Of a stretch of DNA of 64,000 bases, positions 18,006-27,056 are shown in pieces; position 1 is the stretch's first letter; the number at the start of each line of letters is the position of its first letter. Under the pieces are notes generated by a model that saw only the letters and a program-made list of their open reading frames with translations, was not told the DNA's origin and did no database searches. The stretch comes from Brevundimonas fontaquae (lineage in GTDB: Bacteria; Pseudomonadota; Alphaproteobacteria; Caulobacterales; Caulobacteraceae). Location of the stretch: the NCBI RefSeq assembly GCF_017086445.1, contig NZ_CP070968.1, positions 2,604,001 through 2,668,000 on the forward strand, written 5' to 3'. Both the position numbers and the translations under genes were made by a program.

Positions 18006-19301
18006 ATGGATCTCGCCAAACGCGCCTATGACCACGGCTTCCGCCTGGACCCGATCGTCCGCAGCCTGCTGGACACGGACTTCTACAAGCTGCTGATGCT
18101 GCAGATGATCTGGCGCGAGCATCGCGACGTTCCGGTCGTCTTCCAGGTCATCAACCGCACCAAGGCTGTGCGTCTGGCCGACGAGATCGATATCGACGCG
18201 CTGCGCGAACAGCTGGATCACGCCCGCACCTTGCGGTTCACCAACAAGGAACTGGTCTGGCTGGCGGGCAACAGCTTTTATGGCGTGAAGCAGATCTTCT
18301 CGCCCGACTTCATCGCCTGGCTGACTGATTATCGCCTGCCGGACTATGACCTTTCGGTTCAGGACGGGCAGTATGTGCTGACCTTCTCGGGCGCCTGGGC
18401 CGAGGTGACGCTGTGGGAAATCCCGGCGCTGGCGATCCTGAACGAGCTGCGCTGCAGGGTCGGGATGCGACGGCTGGGCCGGTTCGAGCTGGACATCCTG
18501 TATTCGCGCGCCAAGACGCGGCTGTGGTCCAAGGTCGAGCGGCTGCGGCTCTTGCCCGACCTCGCCCTGTCCGACTTCGGCACGCGGCGGCGGCATGGCT
18601 TCCTGTGGCAACGCTGGTGCATTCAGGCGTTGAAGGAAGGGCTGGGCAAATCCTTCATCGGCACGTCCAACGTCCTGCACGCCATGGAGAACGACCTGGA
18701 GGCCATCGGCACCAACGGCCACGAACTGCCCATGGTTGTGGCGGCCCTGGCGCCCGACGACGCGGCGCTGGCCCAGGTTCCCTATGCGGTGCTGGACGAA
18801 TGGCGCAGGCACTATGCGGGCAATCTGCTGATCGTCTTGCCTGACGCCTTCGGCACGGAGGCGTTTCTGGACCAGGCGCCCGACTGGGTGGCGGACTGGA
18901 CCGGGTTCCGTCCCGACTCGGCCCCGCCCATCCCGGCCGGCGACCGCCTGATCGACTGGTGGCGCGCGCATGGGCGCGATCCGAAGGAAAAGCTGCTGAT
19001 CTTCTCGGACGGGATGGACATCGACGGGATCGAGGCGACCCACGCCCATTTCCACAGTCGCGCGCGTCTCAGCTTCGGCTGGGGCACCAATCTGACCAAT
19101 GATTTCCGCGACTGTTCGCCCGCCTTCGCGCCGGAACTGGAGCCGATCTCGCTCGTCTGCAAGGTGGTCGATGCCGGCGGTCGCCCCGCCGTCAAACTGT
19201 CGGACAATCCGGCGAAAGCGGTCGGCGATCCCGGCGAGATCGAGCGCTATCGCCGTGTGTTCGGCGTGCGCGGTCTGACGGCCCACCCCGTCACGGTCTG
19301 A
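18006..19301 (+). CDS. pncB: Nicotinate phosphoribosyltransferase
   Basis: A 431-residue NAD salvage enzyme that makes nicotinate mononucleotide from nicotinate, PRPP and ATP. Family signatures include the N-terminal [20 protein letters not shown] and [39 protein letters not shown], the phosphate-site stretch [16 protein letters not shown] and [12 protein letters not shown] follow. The length is normal for the bacterial type. It starts eight bases after the dinB stop and is probably co-transcribed, although the functions are unrelated. Confidence 0.96.
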   Translation: MDLAKRAYDHGFRLDPIVRSLLDTDFYKLLMLQMIWREHRDVPVVFQVINRTKAVRLADEIDIDALREQLDHARTLRFTNKELVWLAGNSFYGVKQIFSPDFIAWLTDYRLPDYDLSVQDGQYVLTFSGAWAEVTLWEIPALAILNELRCRVGMRRLGRFELDILYSRAKTRLWSKVERLRLLPDLALSDFGTRRRHGFLWQRWCIQALKEGLGKSFIGTSNVLHAMENDLEAIGTNGHELPMVVAALAPDDAALAQVPYAVLDEWRRHYAGNLLIVLPDAFGTEAFLDQAPDWVADWTGFRPDSAPPIPAGDRLIDWWRAHGRDPKEKLLIFSDGMDIDGIEATHAHFHSRARLSFGWGTNLTNDFRDCSPAFAPELEPISLVCKVVDAGGRPAVKLSDNPAKAVGDPGEIERYRRVFGVRGLTAHPVTV

Positions 19302-19337
19302 AACCCGGCCTTAAGCCCATCGTGCGACAAGGCGGGC

Positions 19338-20078
19338 ATGAGCGTCATTCTCGACAAGATGCGTCGCCGCGCCGGCCGCTATCTCGATGTCCGTCCTGCC
19401 GACGTGCGGCCCGCGCGCGGCGTCCTCAGCCTGTCGTTCGACGACATCCCGGCTTCGGCCTGGACCGAGGCCGGACCGATCCTGGCCCAGCACGGGGTCA
19501 AGGCGACCTATTATGTCTGCGGCGACCTGTCGGGGGGTCGCAATCTGGACCTGCCCCAGTTTGAGGTGGAGCACCTGCAAGCCCTCCATGAGGCCGGGCA
19601 CGAAGTCGGATGCCACACCTATGAGCATGTCTCGACCCTGACCCTGTCGCCGACCGAACTGGACGCCAGCTTGGCCCGAAACGCCGCCTGGGTGGCCGAG
19701 CGGCTGGATGGCTATCAGATGCAGACCTTCGCCTATCCCTTCGGCGATTGCGCCCTCGGATCGAAAGCCGTGATCGACAAACGTTTCCTGTGCGGGCGCG
19801 GCGTACGCGACGGGATCAACGCCGGGCGTTCGGATCGCAATCTGCTGCAAGCCATCGGCCTGGAAAGCCGTCGACTGCCCGGCTACGACCTGGAGGCGCT
19901 AGTGGCGGAGACGGCTTCATCCAAAGGATGGCTGATCGCCTATGGCCACGACGTCAGCGACACGCCGACGCCTTACGGCTGTCGTCCCGAAGACATCGAT
20001 AGATTGATCCGACTGGCCAATGCGGCCGACTTGGACATCCAGCCGGTCGCGGCGGCGTGGCGGATGGCGACACATTAA
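19338..20078 (+). CDS. Polysaccharide deacetylase family protein (NodB fold)
   Basis: A 246-residue cytoplasmic-looking protein without a signal peptide. It shows NodB motif 1 as LSLSFDDIPASAW, where the usual TFDDG becomes SFDDI, and motif 2 as GCHTYEHVSTL (the H-x3-H metal site). A later WLIAYGHDVSDTPTPYG supplies the catalytic His region. The family removes acetyl or formyl groups from carbohydrates with a divalent metal, and the substrate here is unknown. It lies 36 bases after pncB. The downstream gap holds two palindromic repeats. Confidence 0.82.
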   Translation: MSVILDKMRRRAGRYLDVRPADVRPARGVLSLSFDDIPASAWTEAGPILAQHGVKATYYVCGDLSGGRNLDLPQFEVEHLQALHEAGHEVGCHTYEHVSTLTLSPTELDASLARNAAWVAERLDGYQMQTFAYPFGDCALGSKAVIDKRFLCGRGVRDGINAGRSDRNLLQAIGLESRRLPGYDLEALVAETASSKGWLIAYGHDVSDTPTPYGCRPEDIDRLIRLANAADLDIQPVAAAWRMATH

Positions 20079-20084
20079 AACACG

Positions 20085-20113
20085 TCACCCTCGGGCTTGA
20101 CCCGAGGGCCGGA
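20085..20113. repeat. REP-like palindrome, copy 1
   Basis: CCTCGGGCTTGACCCGAGG at 20089-20107 is a near-perfect palindrome of a type scattered through many alphaproteobacterial genomes. It lies between two convergent genes and could form a transcript-ending or stabilising hairpin. The extended element is related to the one at 20161-20190. Confidence 0.7.
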
Positions 20114-20160
20114 GGTTACGCCGCAGTCTTTCAAAAGCGACGCACAACCTGATCCGCATC

Positions 20161-20190
20161 CGATCCTCGGGTCGAGCCCGAGGATGACGA
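20161..20190. repeat. REP-like palindrome, copy 2
   Basis: The 23-base element at 20163-20185 has arms ATCCTCGGG and CCCGAGGAT around TCGAG, followed by GACGA. It is a variant of copy 1 in the same convergent gap, about 70 bases away. Confidence 0.7.
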
Positions 20191-20197
20191 CGGTGAG

Positions 20198-21097
20198 CTA
20201 AGCGGCGGCCTTGCGCCGGTCCGCCCAGGCGATCAGCTCCTTGCGGGGCCAGATCATCAGCCATGACCGGGCAGTGTATTCCCCGCTGTCGATCAGCGCC
20301 TTGCGCGACGCCGACGCCGTCGCCGCCCGTTCGGTGTGGATCTCGCCCGGTCCTTGGTGGACCATGAAGGCGCCGCCCTTCAGCGGGTTGAGCCGCAGGT
20401 GCGCAAGTCGAGGGCTGATCTCGGTCAGGGGCGGGTCGTAGAACCAGCTGGAGCCGATCATGCCGGCCAGTTCGGGCCGCGCGCGGCACAGTTCCGCCGC
20501 TGTCGCCCAGGCCTCGTTCCAGCCATCCTCGTTGAAGCCGCGCAGCCAGCGGCTCTCGGTGTGAACCTCCAGCCAAGGCTCGCGCTTGGCGCCCGCCGCC
20601 AGATAGCGGAACAGTGGTTTGAGGCCCCAGCCGTCGCGGACGTGTTTGACGATCTGCCCCGGTCCGACCGGCGACGACAGGTCTATGACCTGACTCTTGG
20701 CGCCCGGCACGCTGAGCGCCAGGGTGAAGCGCACGTCCTTGGACCAGTGATCGAAAACGTAGTCGCCCTCGGCCTTGTCCAGAAACCCCGCCAACTGTTC
20801 GATCCAGTAGGGATAGAGGGCCATGACCTCGGCCGGCAGGCTCATCGCCGCCGCACGGTCGGGCAGTTGCAGCGCCCAGGCGGCGACCAGGCCCCGACGC
20901 ACATCGTCCGATGCATCAGCGCCCAACAGCGCGTCCACCGCCTTGGCCGGCATTTCGAAGTCCCAATGCGGCGCGGCCTCGGCGGCCTTTTGCGCGGCCG
21001 GGATTGCGGCGGCGTCCACGCGCGCGCGGTCGTCGGGGGACAACCGCGCCAGCACGGCATGGAAGGCGGCGACGTCGGGGGTCAGGTGCATATCCAT
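20198..21097 (-). CDS. Conserved hypothetical protein, unrecognised
   Basis: A 299-residue soluble protein that I cannot place in a family. It has an alpha-helical N-terminal half (LARLSPDDRARVDAAAIPAAQKAAEAAPHWDFEMPAKAVDALLG). The C-terminal half is rich in Trp and Tyr: GDYVFDHWSKDVRFTLALSVPGAK, ESRWLRGFNEDGWNEAWATAAELC, MIGSSWFYDPPLTEISPRLAHLRLNPL. That half also contains the striking GAFMVHQGPGEIHTERAATAS. No signal peptide or membrane segment is visible. The open frame continues upstream to 21817 across the RidA gene, but that part is non-coding shadow, so I start at the ATG at 21097. It is divergent from the ridA-like gene. Confidence 0.7.
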   Translation of the reverse strand: MDMHLTPDVAAFHAVLARLSPDDRARVDAAAIPAAQKAAEAAPHWDFEMPAKAVDALLGADASDDVRRGLVAAWALQLPDRAAAMSLPAEVMALYPYWIEQLAGFLDKAEGDYVFDHWSKDVRFTLALSVPGAKSQVIDLSSPVGPGQIVKHVRDGWGLKPLFRYLAAGAKREPWLEVHTESRWLRGFNEDGWNEAWATAAELCRARPELAGMIGSSWFYDPPLTEISPRLAHLRLNPLKGGAFMVHQGPGEIHTERAATASASRKALIDSGEYTARSWLMIWPRKELIAWADRRKAAA

Positions 21098-21202
21098 GAT
21101 CGCACCATGACACGGCGCGGTTGGCGAACCTTTAAAGCGCGCCGAACGGGTGACGCCGGCCTTGCCCCGCGCTAAACCGCGCCCAGATAAACAGGAGTCC
21201 CC

Positions 21203-21661
21203 ATGAGCATCGAAGCCCGCATCGCCGAACTCGGCCTCACCCTGCCGGAACCCGCCAAGCCGGTGGCCAGCTATGTCTCCTATGTCCAATCGGGCGACCA
21301 GGTCACCATCTCGGGCCAGCTGTCGAACGACGCGAACGGCGGGATCAAGGGCACGGTCGGCGTGGACGTGACGCCGGAGCAGGCGTTGGAAGCCGCGCGC
21401 CTGTGCGGTCTGAACCTGATCGCCCAGATCAAGGCCGCCTGCGATGGCGATCTGGACCGGGTGGTCCGCATCGTGAAGCTGGGCGGCTTCGTTCAGGCCG
21501 GTCCCGACTTCACCGCCATTCCCGCCGTCATCAACGGCTGCTCGGACATGATGGTCGAGGTGTTCGGCGACGCAGGCAAGCACGCCCGCTCGGCCGTCGG
21601 CGTGTACAAGCTGCCGCTCGGCTTCGCCGTCGAGATCGATGCGATCGTGGAGATCCGCTGA
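21203..21661 (+). CDS. RidA/YjgF-family protein
   Basis: A 152-residue RidA-superfamily protein. RidA proteins hydrolyse reactive enamine/imine intermediates of PLP enzymes, although several subfamilies lack that activity. VSYVQSGDQVTISGQLS, ALEAARLCGLNLIAQIKAACDGDLDRVVRIVKLGGFV and ARSAVGVYKLPLGFAVEIDAIVEI cover the whole fold. The usual catalytic Arg of 'RxAV' lies in HARSAVG. An AGGAG ribosome site precedes the ATG at 21203. Its stop overlaps the proposed CTG start of the acyltransferase gene. Confidence 0.92.
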   Translation: MSIEARIAELGLTLPEPAKPVASYVSYVQSGDQVTISGQLSNDANGGIKGTVGVDVTPEQALEAARLCGLNLIAQIKAACDGDLDRVVRIVKLGGFVQAGPDFTAIPAVINGCSDMMVEVFGDAGKHARSAVGVYKLPLGFAVEIDAIVEIR

Positions 21662-22803
21662 TCTTTCAGATCTCGGTTCACGAAGGGATCGCCGACATCG
21701 GCCGAGAGGCCTGGGACGCGTGCGCGCTGCCCACCGGCGATCCCTTTGTCTCCTATGATTTTCTGCACGCGTGCGAGGCCTCGGGCAGCGCAGCGCCGCG
21801 CCAGGGCTGGGCCCCACGCCACCTGGCTCTGAGGGGTGAAGACAACGCGGTATTGGGCGTCATACCCCTCTATCTGAAGGGCAACAGCCAGGGCGAATAT
21901 GTCTTCGACCACAGCTGGGCCGACGCTTACGAACGGGCCGGCGGCCGGTATTATCCCAAGCTGCTGGGCGCCGTGCCCTTTACGCCCGCGACCGGGCCGC
22001 GCTTCCTGAACCATCCCGAGACCGACGCCGCGACGGTGCGTCAGGCCCTGATCCAGGGGGCGGTGACCTTGGTCGAACGGCTGGGCGTCTCCTCTCTGCA
22101 CGTCAACTTCCCGACCGAGCCGGAATGGTCGGCCATGATCGAGGCGGACCTGCTGCCGCGCCAGGACATCCAGTTCATCTGGCGCAATAACGGCTACCGG
22201 ACCTTCGACGATTTCCTGGCCGCCCTGTCGGCCAACCGCCGCAAAACCATCAAGCGCGAGCGCCGCGACGCCCAGGCCGATCTGGATATCCGCGTCCTGA
22301 CCGGCGCCGACATCACCGAAGCCCACTGGGACGCCTTTTTCGCCTTCTACATGGACACAGGCTCGCGCAAATGGGGTCGGCCCTATCTGACGCGCGACTT
22401 CTTCAGCCGCGTCGGGGCCACCTTGGCCGACCGGATCGCCCTGGTCATGGCGTTTCGGGATGAGACGCCCATCGCCGGCGCCCTGAATTTCATCGGCCGC
22501 GACGCGCTTTACGGACGTCAGTGGGGCACGCTCGAAGACGTGCCCTTCCTGCACTTCGAGCTTTGCTACTATCAGGCTATCGAATTCGCCATTTCGCGTG
22601 GCCTGTCCCGCGTCGAAGCCGGGGCCCAAGGCGACCACAAGATCGCGCGCGGCTACCTGCCCTCCCCCGTCTATTCCGCCCATTTCATCGCCGACCCCGC
22701 CCTGCGCGATCCCGTCGCCCGCTATCTTGACGGCGAACGCCCGGCTGTCGCAGCGCAGATGCGGGCGATGACGGAAGACCTGTCGCCCTACAAGCAGGTA
22801 TGA
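21658..22803 (+). CDS. GNAT-fold N-acyltransferase (COG3146 / peptidogalycan biosynthesis protein family), probable CTG start
   Basis: A 381-residue cytoplasmic protein of the COG3146 family, an uncharacterised tandem-GNAT group related to FemAB-like acyltransferases. Conserved stretches are EGIADIGREAWDAC, GDPFVSYDFLHACEASG, DHSWADAYERAGGRYYPKL, FTPATGPRFL, KRERRDAQADL and FYMDTGSRKWGRPYLTRDFF. VEAGAQGDHKIARGYLPSPVYSAH follows near the end. The conserved N-terminus begins at or before codon 21661, but no ATG, GTG or TTG lies in frame there. CTG at 21658, with GGAG five bases upstream and overlapping the RidA stop as CTGA, is the best start. Translation is probably coupled to the RidA gene. 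Confidence 0.85.
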   Translation: MIFQISVHEGIADIGREAWDACALPTGDPFVSYDFLHACEASGSAAPRQGWAPRHLALRGEDNAVLGVIPLYLKGNSQGEYVFDHSWADAYERAGGRYYPKLLGAVPFTPATGPRFLNHPETDAATVRQALIQGAVTLVERLGVSSLHVNFPTEPEWSAMIEADLLPRQDIQFIWRNNGYRTFDDFLAALSANRRKTIKRERRDAQADLDIRVLTGADITEAHWDAFFAFYMDTGSRKWGRPYLTRDFFSRVGATLADRIALVMAFRDETPIAGALNFIGRDALYGRQWGTLEDVPFLHFELCYYQAIEFAISRGLSRVEAGAQGDHKIARGYLPSPVYSAHFIADPALRDPVARYLDGERPAVAAQMRAMTEDLSPYKQV

Positions 22804-22806
22804 AAG

Positions 22807-23613
22807 TCAGCTTATCCAACTGGTTTCGCAACGGTACTTACGCCAGCCGCCGAATGTTCGTGAGTAAAAGCAGGTCTGGCCGCCGCCGCCCAGCATCATC
22901 CACTCTTGACCGACCGACAGCGCCGCCATCGTTTTGAAAAGCGAATAGGTCGGAGGCTCGACCGAAAACCACGGACGAAATTCACCAATCGGATCACTCT
23001 GATGACGGCCCGGCTCAGGCAGGCCTAGCGCTCGCCAATCGCATTTCGCTCCCGTCTCAAGGCGCATTCCTCCCGCGACGCCCTCTGGAGAAAACTCCTT
23101 CAACGCCTGCGCCATCAATGCGCAGTCTGCTGGCGTGACGGCCTGCGCTGTCACTATTGGAACAGCGAAAGCCCCCCATAGCGAACCGAGCATGGCCACA
23201 CCCGCCAGCCCTGCCGCCATGGGTTTCACCCACTTGTCGGACGTGTCGAGCCTGCCACGTAACAGCAGATCAAAGGCCACCCACGCGACGGTCGTCACTA
23301 TTCCGAAACCGGTCATCCAGGGATAGATTGAAGCTCGATTATCGAAGCTCAGGCGAACCATCAGTTCTGCAAGAACAAAAGTACAGATCATAAATACAGA
23401 TGCTGCTGACGAATAGGCGGCGAGCCGGCTACGCGATTTTTTTGAAAGCCAATCGTAGGTGAGATCCGCGGCTAGTAGGCAGATCGCGAATAACGCCACG
23501 AAGATACCGACGCTTGCGAAATGAAAACCTTGAAAGTGAATGCAAAAAGCCACGACCAGCACACACAACGCCGCAGCACCTACTAGCAGCGCTCTTAAAA
23601 TACCCAACATCAT
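22807..23613 (-). CDS. Multi-pass membrane protein of unknown function, atypical composition
   Basis: A 268-residue protein that I do not recognise. The first 155 residues hold four or so hydrophobic segments: LGILRALLVGAAALCVLVVAFCI, VGIFVALFAICLLAA, ASVFMICTFVLAELMV and TGFGIVTTVAWVAFDLLL, plus AAGLAGVAMLGSLWGAFAVPIV. A soluble C-terminal part follows with four cysteines (PADCAL, AKCDWR, QTCFYS, YRCETS). Base composition and codon use are visibly less GC-biased than in the neighbours, a sign of acquisition. GGAGG lies five bases before the ATG at 23613. It ends three bases from the acyltransferase stop. Confidence 0.65.
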   Translation of the reverse strand: MMLGILRALLVGAAALCVLVVAFCIHFQGFHFASVGIFVALFAICLLAADLTYDWLSKKSRSRLAAYSSAASVFMICTFVLAELMVRLSFDNRASIYPWMTGFGIVTTVAWVAFDLLLRGRLDTSDKWVKPMAAGLAGVAMLGSLWGAFAVPIVTAQAVTPADCALMAQALKEFSPEGVAGGMRLETGAKCDWRALGLPEPGRHQSDPIGEFRPWFSVEPPTYSLFKTMAALSVGQEWMMLGGGGQTCFYSRTFGGWRKYRCETSWIS

Positions 23614-23651
23614 GATGCCCTCCACTGCCTAGTTCGCCAGCGACTTGAGAC

Positions 23652-23686
23652 ACTAAAAAGGCCCGGCTGCTGCCAGCCGGGCCTTT
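23652..23686 (-). terminator. Intrinsic terminator after clpA
   Basis: A 13-base stem AAAGGCCCGGCTG / CAGCCGGGCCTTT (23657-23686) lies 20 bases past the clpA stop on the minus strand. It is followed in that direction by a run of Ts. It separates clpA from the membrane protein gene. Confidence 0.88.
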
Positions 23687-23706
23687 CGCCATCACCTTTT
23701 TGAGGA

Positions 23707-26007
23707 TCAGGCCGTCTCTTCTTCCTCGGCCTTCGCGGGCGCGCTGGCGCTCGTGATGTCGAAGTCGATCTTGCCGTCCTTCAGCTGGACCCTGACGTGT
23801 CCGCCGCGCGTCAGGCGGCCGAACAGGATGTCGTCGGCCAGCGGCTTCTTGATCGAGTCCTGGATGACCCGCGCCAGCGGACGCGCGCCATACAGTTCGT
23901 CGAAGCCGTTCTTGGCCAGCCAGTCGGCGGCTTCGTCTGTCAGTTCGATGGTGATGTTGCGGTCCGCCAGCTGGGCTTCCAGCTGAAGAATGAACTTAGT
24001 CACCACCGAGCGGATCGTGTCGGCCTGCAACGGCTTGAAGGCCACGATGGCGTCCAGGCGATTGCGGAACTCCGGCGCGAACAGGCGCTGGATGGCCTTG
24101 TCATCCTCGCCCTCGACCTTGCCCCGGCCGAAGCCGATGGAGGCGCGGGCGTTGTCAGCGGCGCCGGCATTGGTGGTCATGATCAGGATGACGTTCCTGA
24201 AATCGACCTTTTTGCCGACCGCATCGGTCAGCATGCCGTTGTCCATCACCTGCAGCAGGATGTTGTAGACATCCGGGTGCGCCTTCTCGATCTCGTCCAG
24301 CAGCACGACGGCGTGCGGGTGCTGATCGACGGCGTCGGTCAGAAGCCCGCCCTGGTCATGGCCGACGTAGCCGGGAGGCGCGCCGATCAGACGGCTGACC
24401 GTGTGGCGCTCCATATATTCCGACATGTCGAAGCGCTGCATCTCGATGCCCAGGGTGGCGGCGAGCTGCTTGGCGACTTCGGTCTTGCCGACGCCAGTCG
24501 GGCCGCTGAACAGGAAGCTGCCGATCGGCTTGTTCGGATCGCGCAGACCCGCCCGCGCCAGCTTCATGGCCGCCGACACCTGTTCGATGGCCTGTTCCTG
24601 ACCGAACACGGCGCGCTTCAGGTCGGTTTCCAGTTCCCGCAGGCTTTCGGTGTCGGACTTGGACACCGACTTGGCCGGTATGCGGGCCATCTTGGCGATG
24701 ACAGCTTCGACCTCCTTCTGACCGATGACCTTCTTCCTCTTGGATTCGGTCAGCAGCATCTGCGACGCCCCGGCCTCGTCGATCACGTCGATCGCCTTGT
24801 CCGGCAGCTTGCGGTCGGTCATGTAGCGCGCAGACAGTTCCACCGCCGTGCGCACGGCGCTGTCGGTGTAGCGGACCTTGTGGTGCTGCTCGTAGTAGGT
24901 CTTCAGGCCCTTCAGGATCTTCACCGTATCCTCGACCGTCGGCTCGTTGACGTCGATCTTCTGGAAGCGACGCACCAGGGCGCGGTCCTTCTCGAAGTGC
25001 TGGCGATATTCCTTGTAGGTCGTTGATCCCATGCAGCGCAGCGTGCCGGACGCCAGGGCCGGTTTCAGCAGATTCGACGCATCCATCGCCCCGCCCGAAG
25101 TCGCGCCCGCGCCGATCACCGTGTGGATCTCGTCGATGAAGAGCACGGCGTTGTCGTGGTTCTCCAGTTCCTTGACCACCTGCTTCAGGCGTTCCTCGAA
25201 GTCGCCGCGATAGCGAGTGCCAGCCAGCAAGGCGCCCATATCGAGCGAATAGATGGTGGCGTCTTTCAGGACGTCGGGGACTTCACCGTTGACGATCTTG
25301 CGGGCCAGACCTTCGGCGATGGCGGTCTTGCCGACGCCGGGGTCGCCCACCAGAAGCGGGTTGTTCTTGGTCCGACGGCACAGGATCTGGATCGAGCGAT
25401 CCACCTCGGCCTGCCGACCGATCAGGGGATCGACCTTGCCCTGGCGCGACTTCTCGTTGAGGTCGACGCAATAGGCTTCCAGCGCCTCGCCGCCCTGTTT
25501 GACGGCGGAAGCATCTTCGGCCTCTTCGGGCGAAGCGCCCTTGGCCGGACGGGCCTCGTTGGCGCCCGCCTTTTTGGCGATGCCGTGGGCGATGAAGTTG
25601 ACCGCATCGTAGCGCGTCATGTCCTGCTCTTGCAGGAAATAGGCGGCGTGGCTCTCGCGCTCGGAGAAGATGGCGACCAGCACGTTGGCGCCGGACACTT
25701 CCTCGCGGCCGGACGACTGGACGTGGATCACAGCGCGCTGGATCACGCGCTGGAAGCCGGCGGTCGGCTTGGCGTCCTCGCCGTCGCTGGTGGCCAGGGC
25801 GGCCAGGTCGTTGTCGACATAGAGAGTCAGCGCCGCTTTCAACGCCGACAGATCGACGTTGCAGGCCTGCATGACGCCGGTCGCATCGGGATCGTCGATC
25901 AGCGCGAGCAGCAGGTGCTCAAGCGTCGCATACTCGTGCCTGCGCGCATTGGCGTATCCCACCGCGCGGTGCAGGGTTTCTTCGAGAGGACGGGAAAATG
26001 AAGGCAT
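23707..26007 (-). CDS. clpA: ATP-dependent Clp protease ATP-binding subunit ClpA
   Basis: A 766-residue AAA+ unfoldase that feeds substrates to ClpP. The N-terminal Clp repeat domain occupies residues 1-145. AAA module 1 has Walker A GDPGVGKT at 221-228 and Walker B VLFIDEIH. Module 2 has Walker A GPTGVGKT at 502-509 and [14 protein letters not shown]. No middle coiled-coil of ClpB type is present. The ATG at 26007 has GGAG seven bases upstream. The frame is open further upstream, but that part runs antisense through clpS coding DNA and is not expected to be translated. It lies directly behind clpS, the usual pairing. Confidence 0.97.
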   Translation of the reverse strand: MPSFSRPLEETLHRAVGYANARRHEYATLEHLLLALIDDPDATGVMQACNVDLSALKAALTLYVDNDLAALATSDGEDAKPTAGFQRVIQRAVIHVQSSGREEVSGANVLVAIFSERESHAAYFLQEQDMTRYDAVNFIAHGIAKKAGANEARPAKGASPEEAEDASAVKQGGEALEAYCVDLNEKSRQGKVDPLIGRQAEVDRSIQILCRRTKNNPLLVGDPGVGKTAIAEGLARKIVNGEVPDVLKDATIYSLDMGALLAGTRYRGDFEERLKQVVKELENHDNAVLFIDEIHTVIGAGATSGGAMDASNLLKPALASGTLRCMGSTTYKEYRQHFEKDRALVRRFQKIDVNEPTVEDTVKILKGLKTYYEQHHKVRYTDSAVRTAVELSARYMTDRKLPDKAIDVIDEAGASQMLLTESKRKKVIGQKEVEAVIAKMARIPAKSVSKSDTESLRELETDLKRAVFGQEQAIEQVSAAMKLARAGLRDPNKPIGSFLFSGPTGVGKTEVAKQLAATLGIEMQRFDMSEYMERHTVSRLIGAPPGYVGHDQGGLLTDAVDQHPHAVVLLDEIEKAHPDVYNILLQVMDNGMLTDAVGKKVDFRNVILIMTTNAGAADNARASIGFGRGKVEGEDDKAIQRLFAPEFRNRLDAIVAFKPLQADTIRSVVTKFILQLEAQLADRNITIELTDEAADWLAKNGFDELYGARPLARVIQDSIKKPLADDILFGRLTRGGHVRVQLKDGKIDFDITSASAPAKAEEEETA

Positions 26008-26020
26008 AGGGAGGCTCCTC

Positions 26021-26350
26021 TCAGTCCTTTTCCATCGTGCATTGCAAAGGGTGCTGGTGGCGGCGCGCCGTCTCGATGACCTGCGCGACCTTGGTCTCGG
26101 CGACCTCGTAGGTGAAGACGCCGCAGACGCCGACGCCATGCTGATGCACATGCAGCATGATGCGGGTGGCCTCTTCCCGGCTCTTCTGGAAGAACCGCTC
26201 CAGCACATAGACGACGAATTCCATCGGCGAATAATCGTCGTTCAGAATCAGCACTCGATACAGCGAGGGCTTTTGCAGCTTCGGCTTTGTTTCGGTGACG
26301 ACGGCGGTTCCTTGACCGCCGCCGGTCTCACCGGGCCTTTGTATGGGCAT
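26021..26350 (-). CDS. clpS: ClpA adaptor ClpS
   Basis: A 109-residue adaptor that delivers N-degron substrates to ClpAP. The core is complete: [26 protein letters not shown] holds the NDD and the Met gate residue, and [23 protein letters not shown] follows with the family's H-x-H-G pattern. The first 25 residues are a flexible arm. The stop is 13 bases from the clpA ATG, so the genes form one operon. Alphaproteobacteria can carry a second clpS, which is not in this window. Confidence 0.97.
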   Translation of the reverse strand: MPIQRPGETGGGQGTAVVTETKPKLQKPSLYRVLILNDDYSPMEFVVYVLERFFQKSREEATRIMLHVHQHGVGVCGVFTYEVAETKVAQVIETARRHQHPLQCTMEKD

Positions 26351-26521
26351 TCGTGTTCCGTAATCGGGGAGTCGTCTAGGCTCTCAGATAGGGAATGATG
26401 GCCTGAATTGAAGCGGCGTCCAGTCACGGCTTTCGTGAAGGGCGTCTGACAAAGATTTCACGTGATCACAGGCGGTCAACGGCTCAGGTTGAGCGCCTCA
26501 GTTGAACAGCCCCCGATCGCC

Positions 26522-26995
26522 ATGCCCGCCGCCCTCGTCGCCGCCCTTTCGCTCGCCGCCTTCGCCCAGCCCACGCCGCTGGAAACCGCCGTCTTGGCGG
26601 CGGACGTAAAACTGTTCGCTGTCTTTTTCGAAGGCTGCGATCCGGCCGGACTTCGGGCCATGCTGACCGATGATTTCGAGTTTTTCGACGACCGCGGAGG
26701 GCGTGTGGCGACCGACGCCGACAGCTTCGTGGCGCAATACGCCTCGCGTTGTCAGGACCGCAGCGCGCCCGACGCCTGGCGGACCCGACGCGAGGCTCTG
26801 CGGGACGGTCTGGCCGTCTATCCCATCAACAACTACGGCGCGGTCGAAACGGGCGAGCACGTCTTCTACGAACGCCAGGGCGACGGACCCGAGACCCGCG
26901 TAGGACGCGCCCGCTTCACGCAGATGTGGAAACAGGAGGGGGCCGAGTGGAAGCTGGCGCGGGTCTTCAGCTACGACCATTCCGCCCTGCCCTGA
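26522..26995 (+). CDS. Exported SnoaL/NTF2-like (DUF4440-type) protein
   Basis: A 157-residue protein with a short signal peptide (MPAALVAALSLAAFAQPTP) and a SnoaL/NTF2-like fold: VFFEGCDPAGLRAMLTDDFEFFDDRGGRVATDADSFVAQYASRC, AVYPINNYGAVETGEHVFY and RARFTQMWKQEGAEWKLARVFSYDH. Such domains often bind small ligands or act as a stand-alone scaffold, and no activity can be assigned. The two Cys may pair in the periplasm. I start at the ATG at 26522 so that the signal peptide is N-terminal; a GTG at 26462 would place 20 residues before it. A terminator hairpin follows. Confidence 0.7.
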   Translation: MPAALVAALSLAAFAQPTPLETAVLAADVKLFAVFFEGCDPAGLRAMLTDDFEFFDDRGGRVATDADSFVAQYASRCQDRSAPDAWRTRREALRDGLAVYPINNYGAVETGEHVFYERQGDGPETRVGRARFTQMWKQEGAEWKLARVFSYDHSALP

Positions 26996-27000
26996 CAGCA

Positions 27001-27031
27001 AAAAGGCCCCGGAGCGAACTCCGGGGCCTTC
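27001..27031. terminator. Terminator hairpin between convergent genes
   Basis: GGCCCCGGAG / CTCCGGGGCC with a four-base CGAA loop lies between the NTF2-like gene and the phasin gene. The minus strand reads into a five-T run, so it best ends phasin transcription. The plus-strand side has only a weak pyrimidine tail. Confidence 0.85.
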
Positions 27032-27056
27032 TCGATTCTTCAGGCGGTTCGCGGGA

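Noticed and set aside
26008..26208. N-terminal extension of ClpA
   Set aside because: It runs through clpS coding DNA, and the ATG at 26007 has a good ribosome site and the conserved N-terminus.
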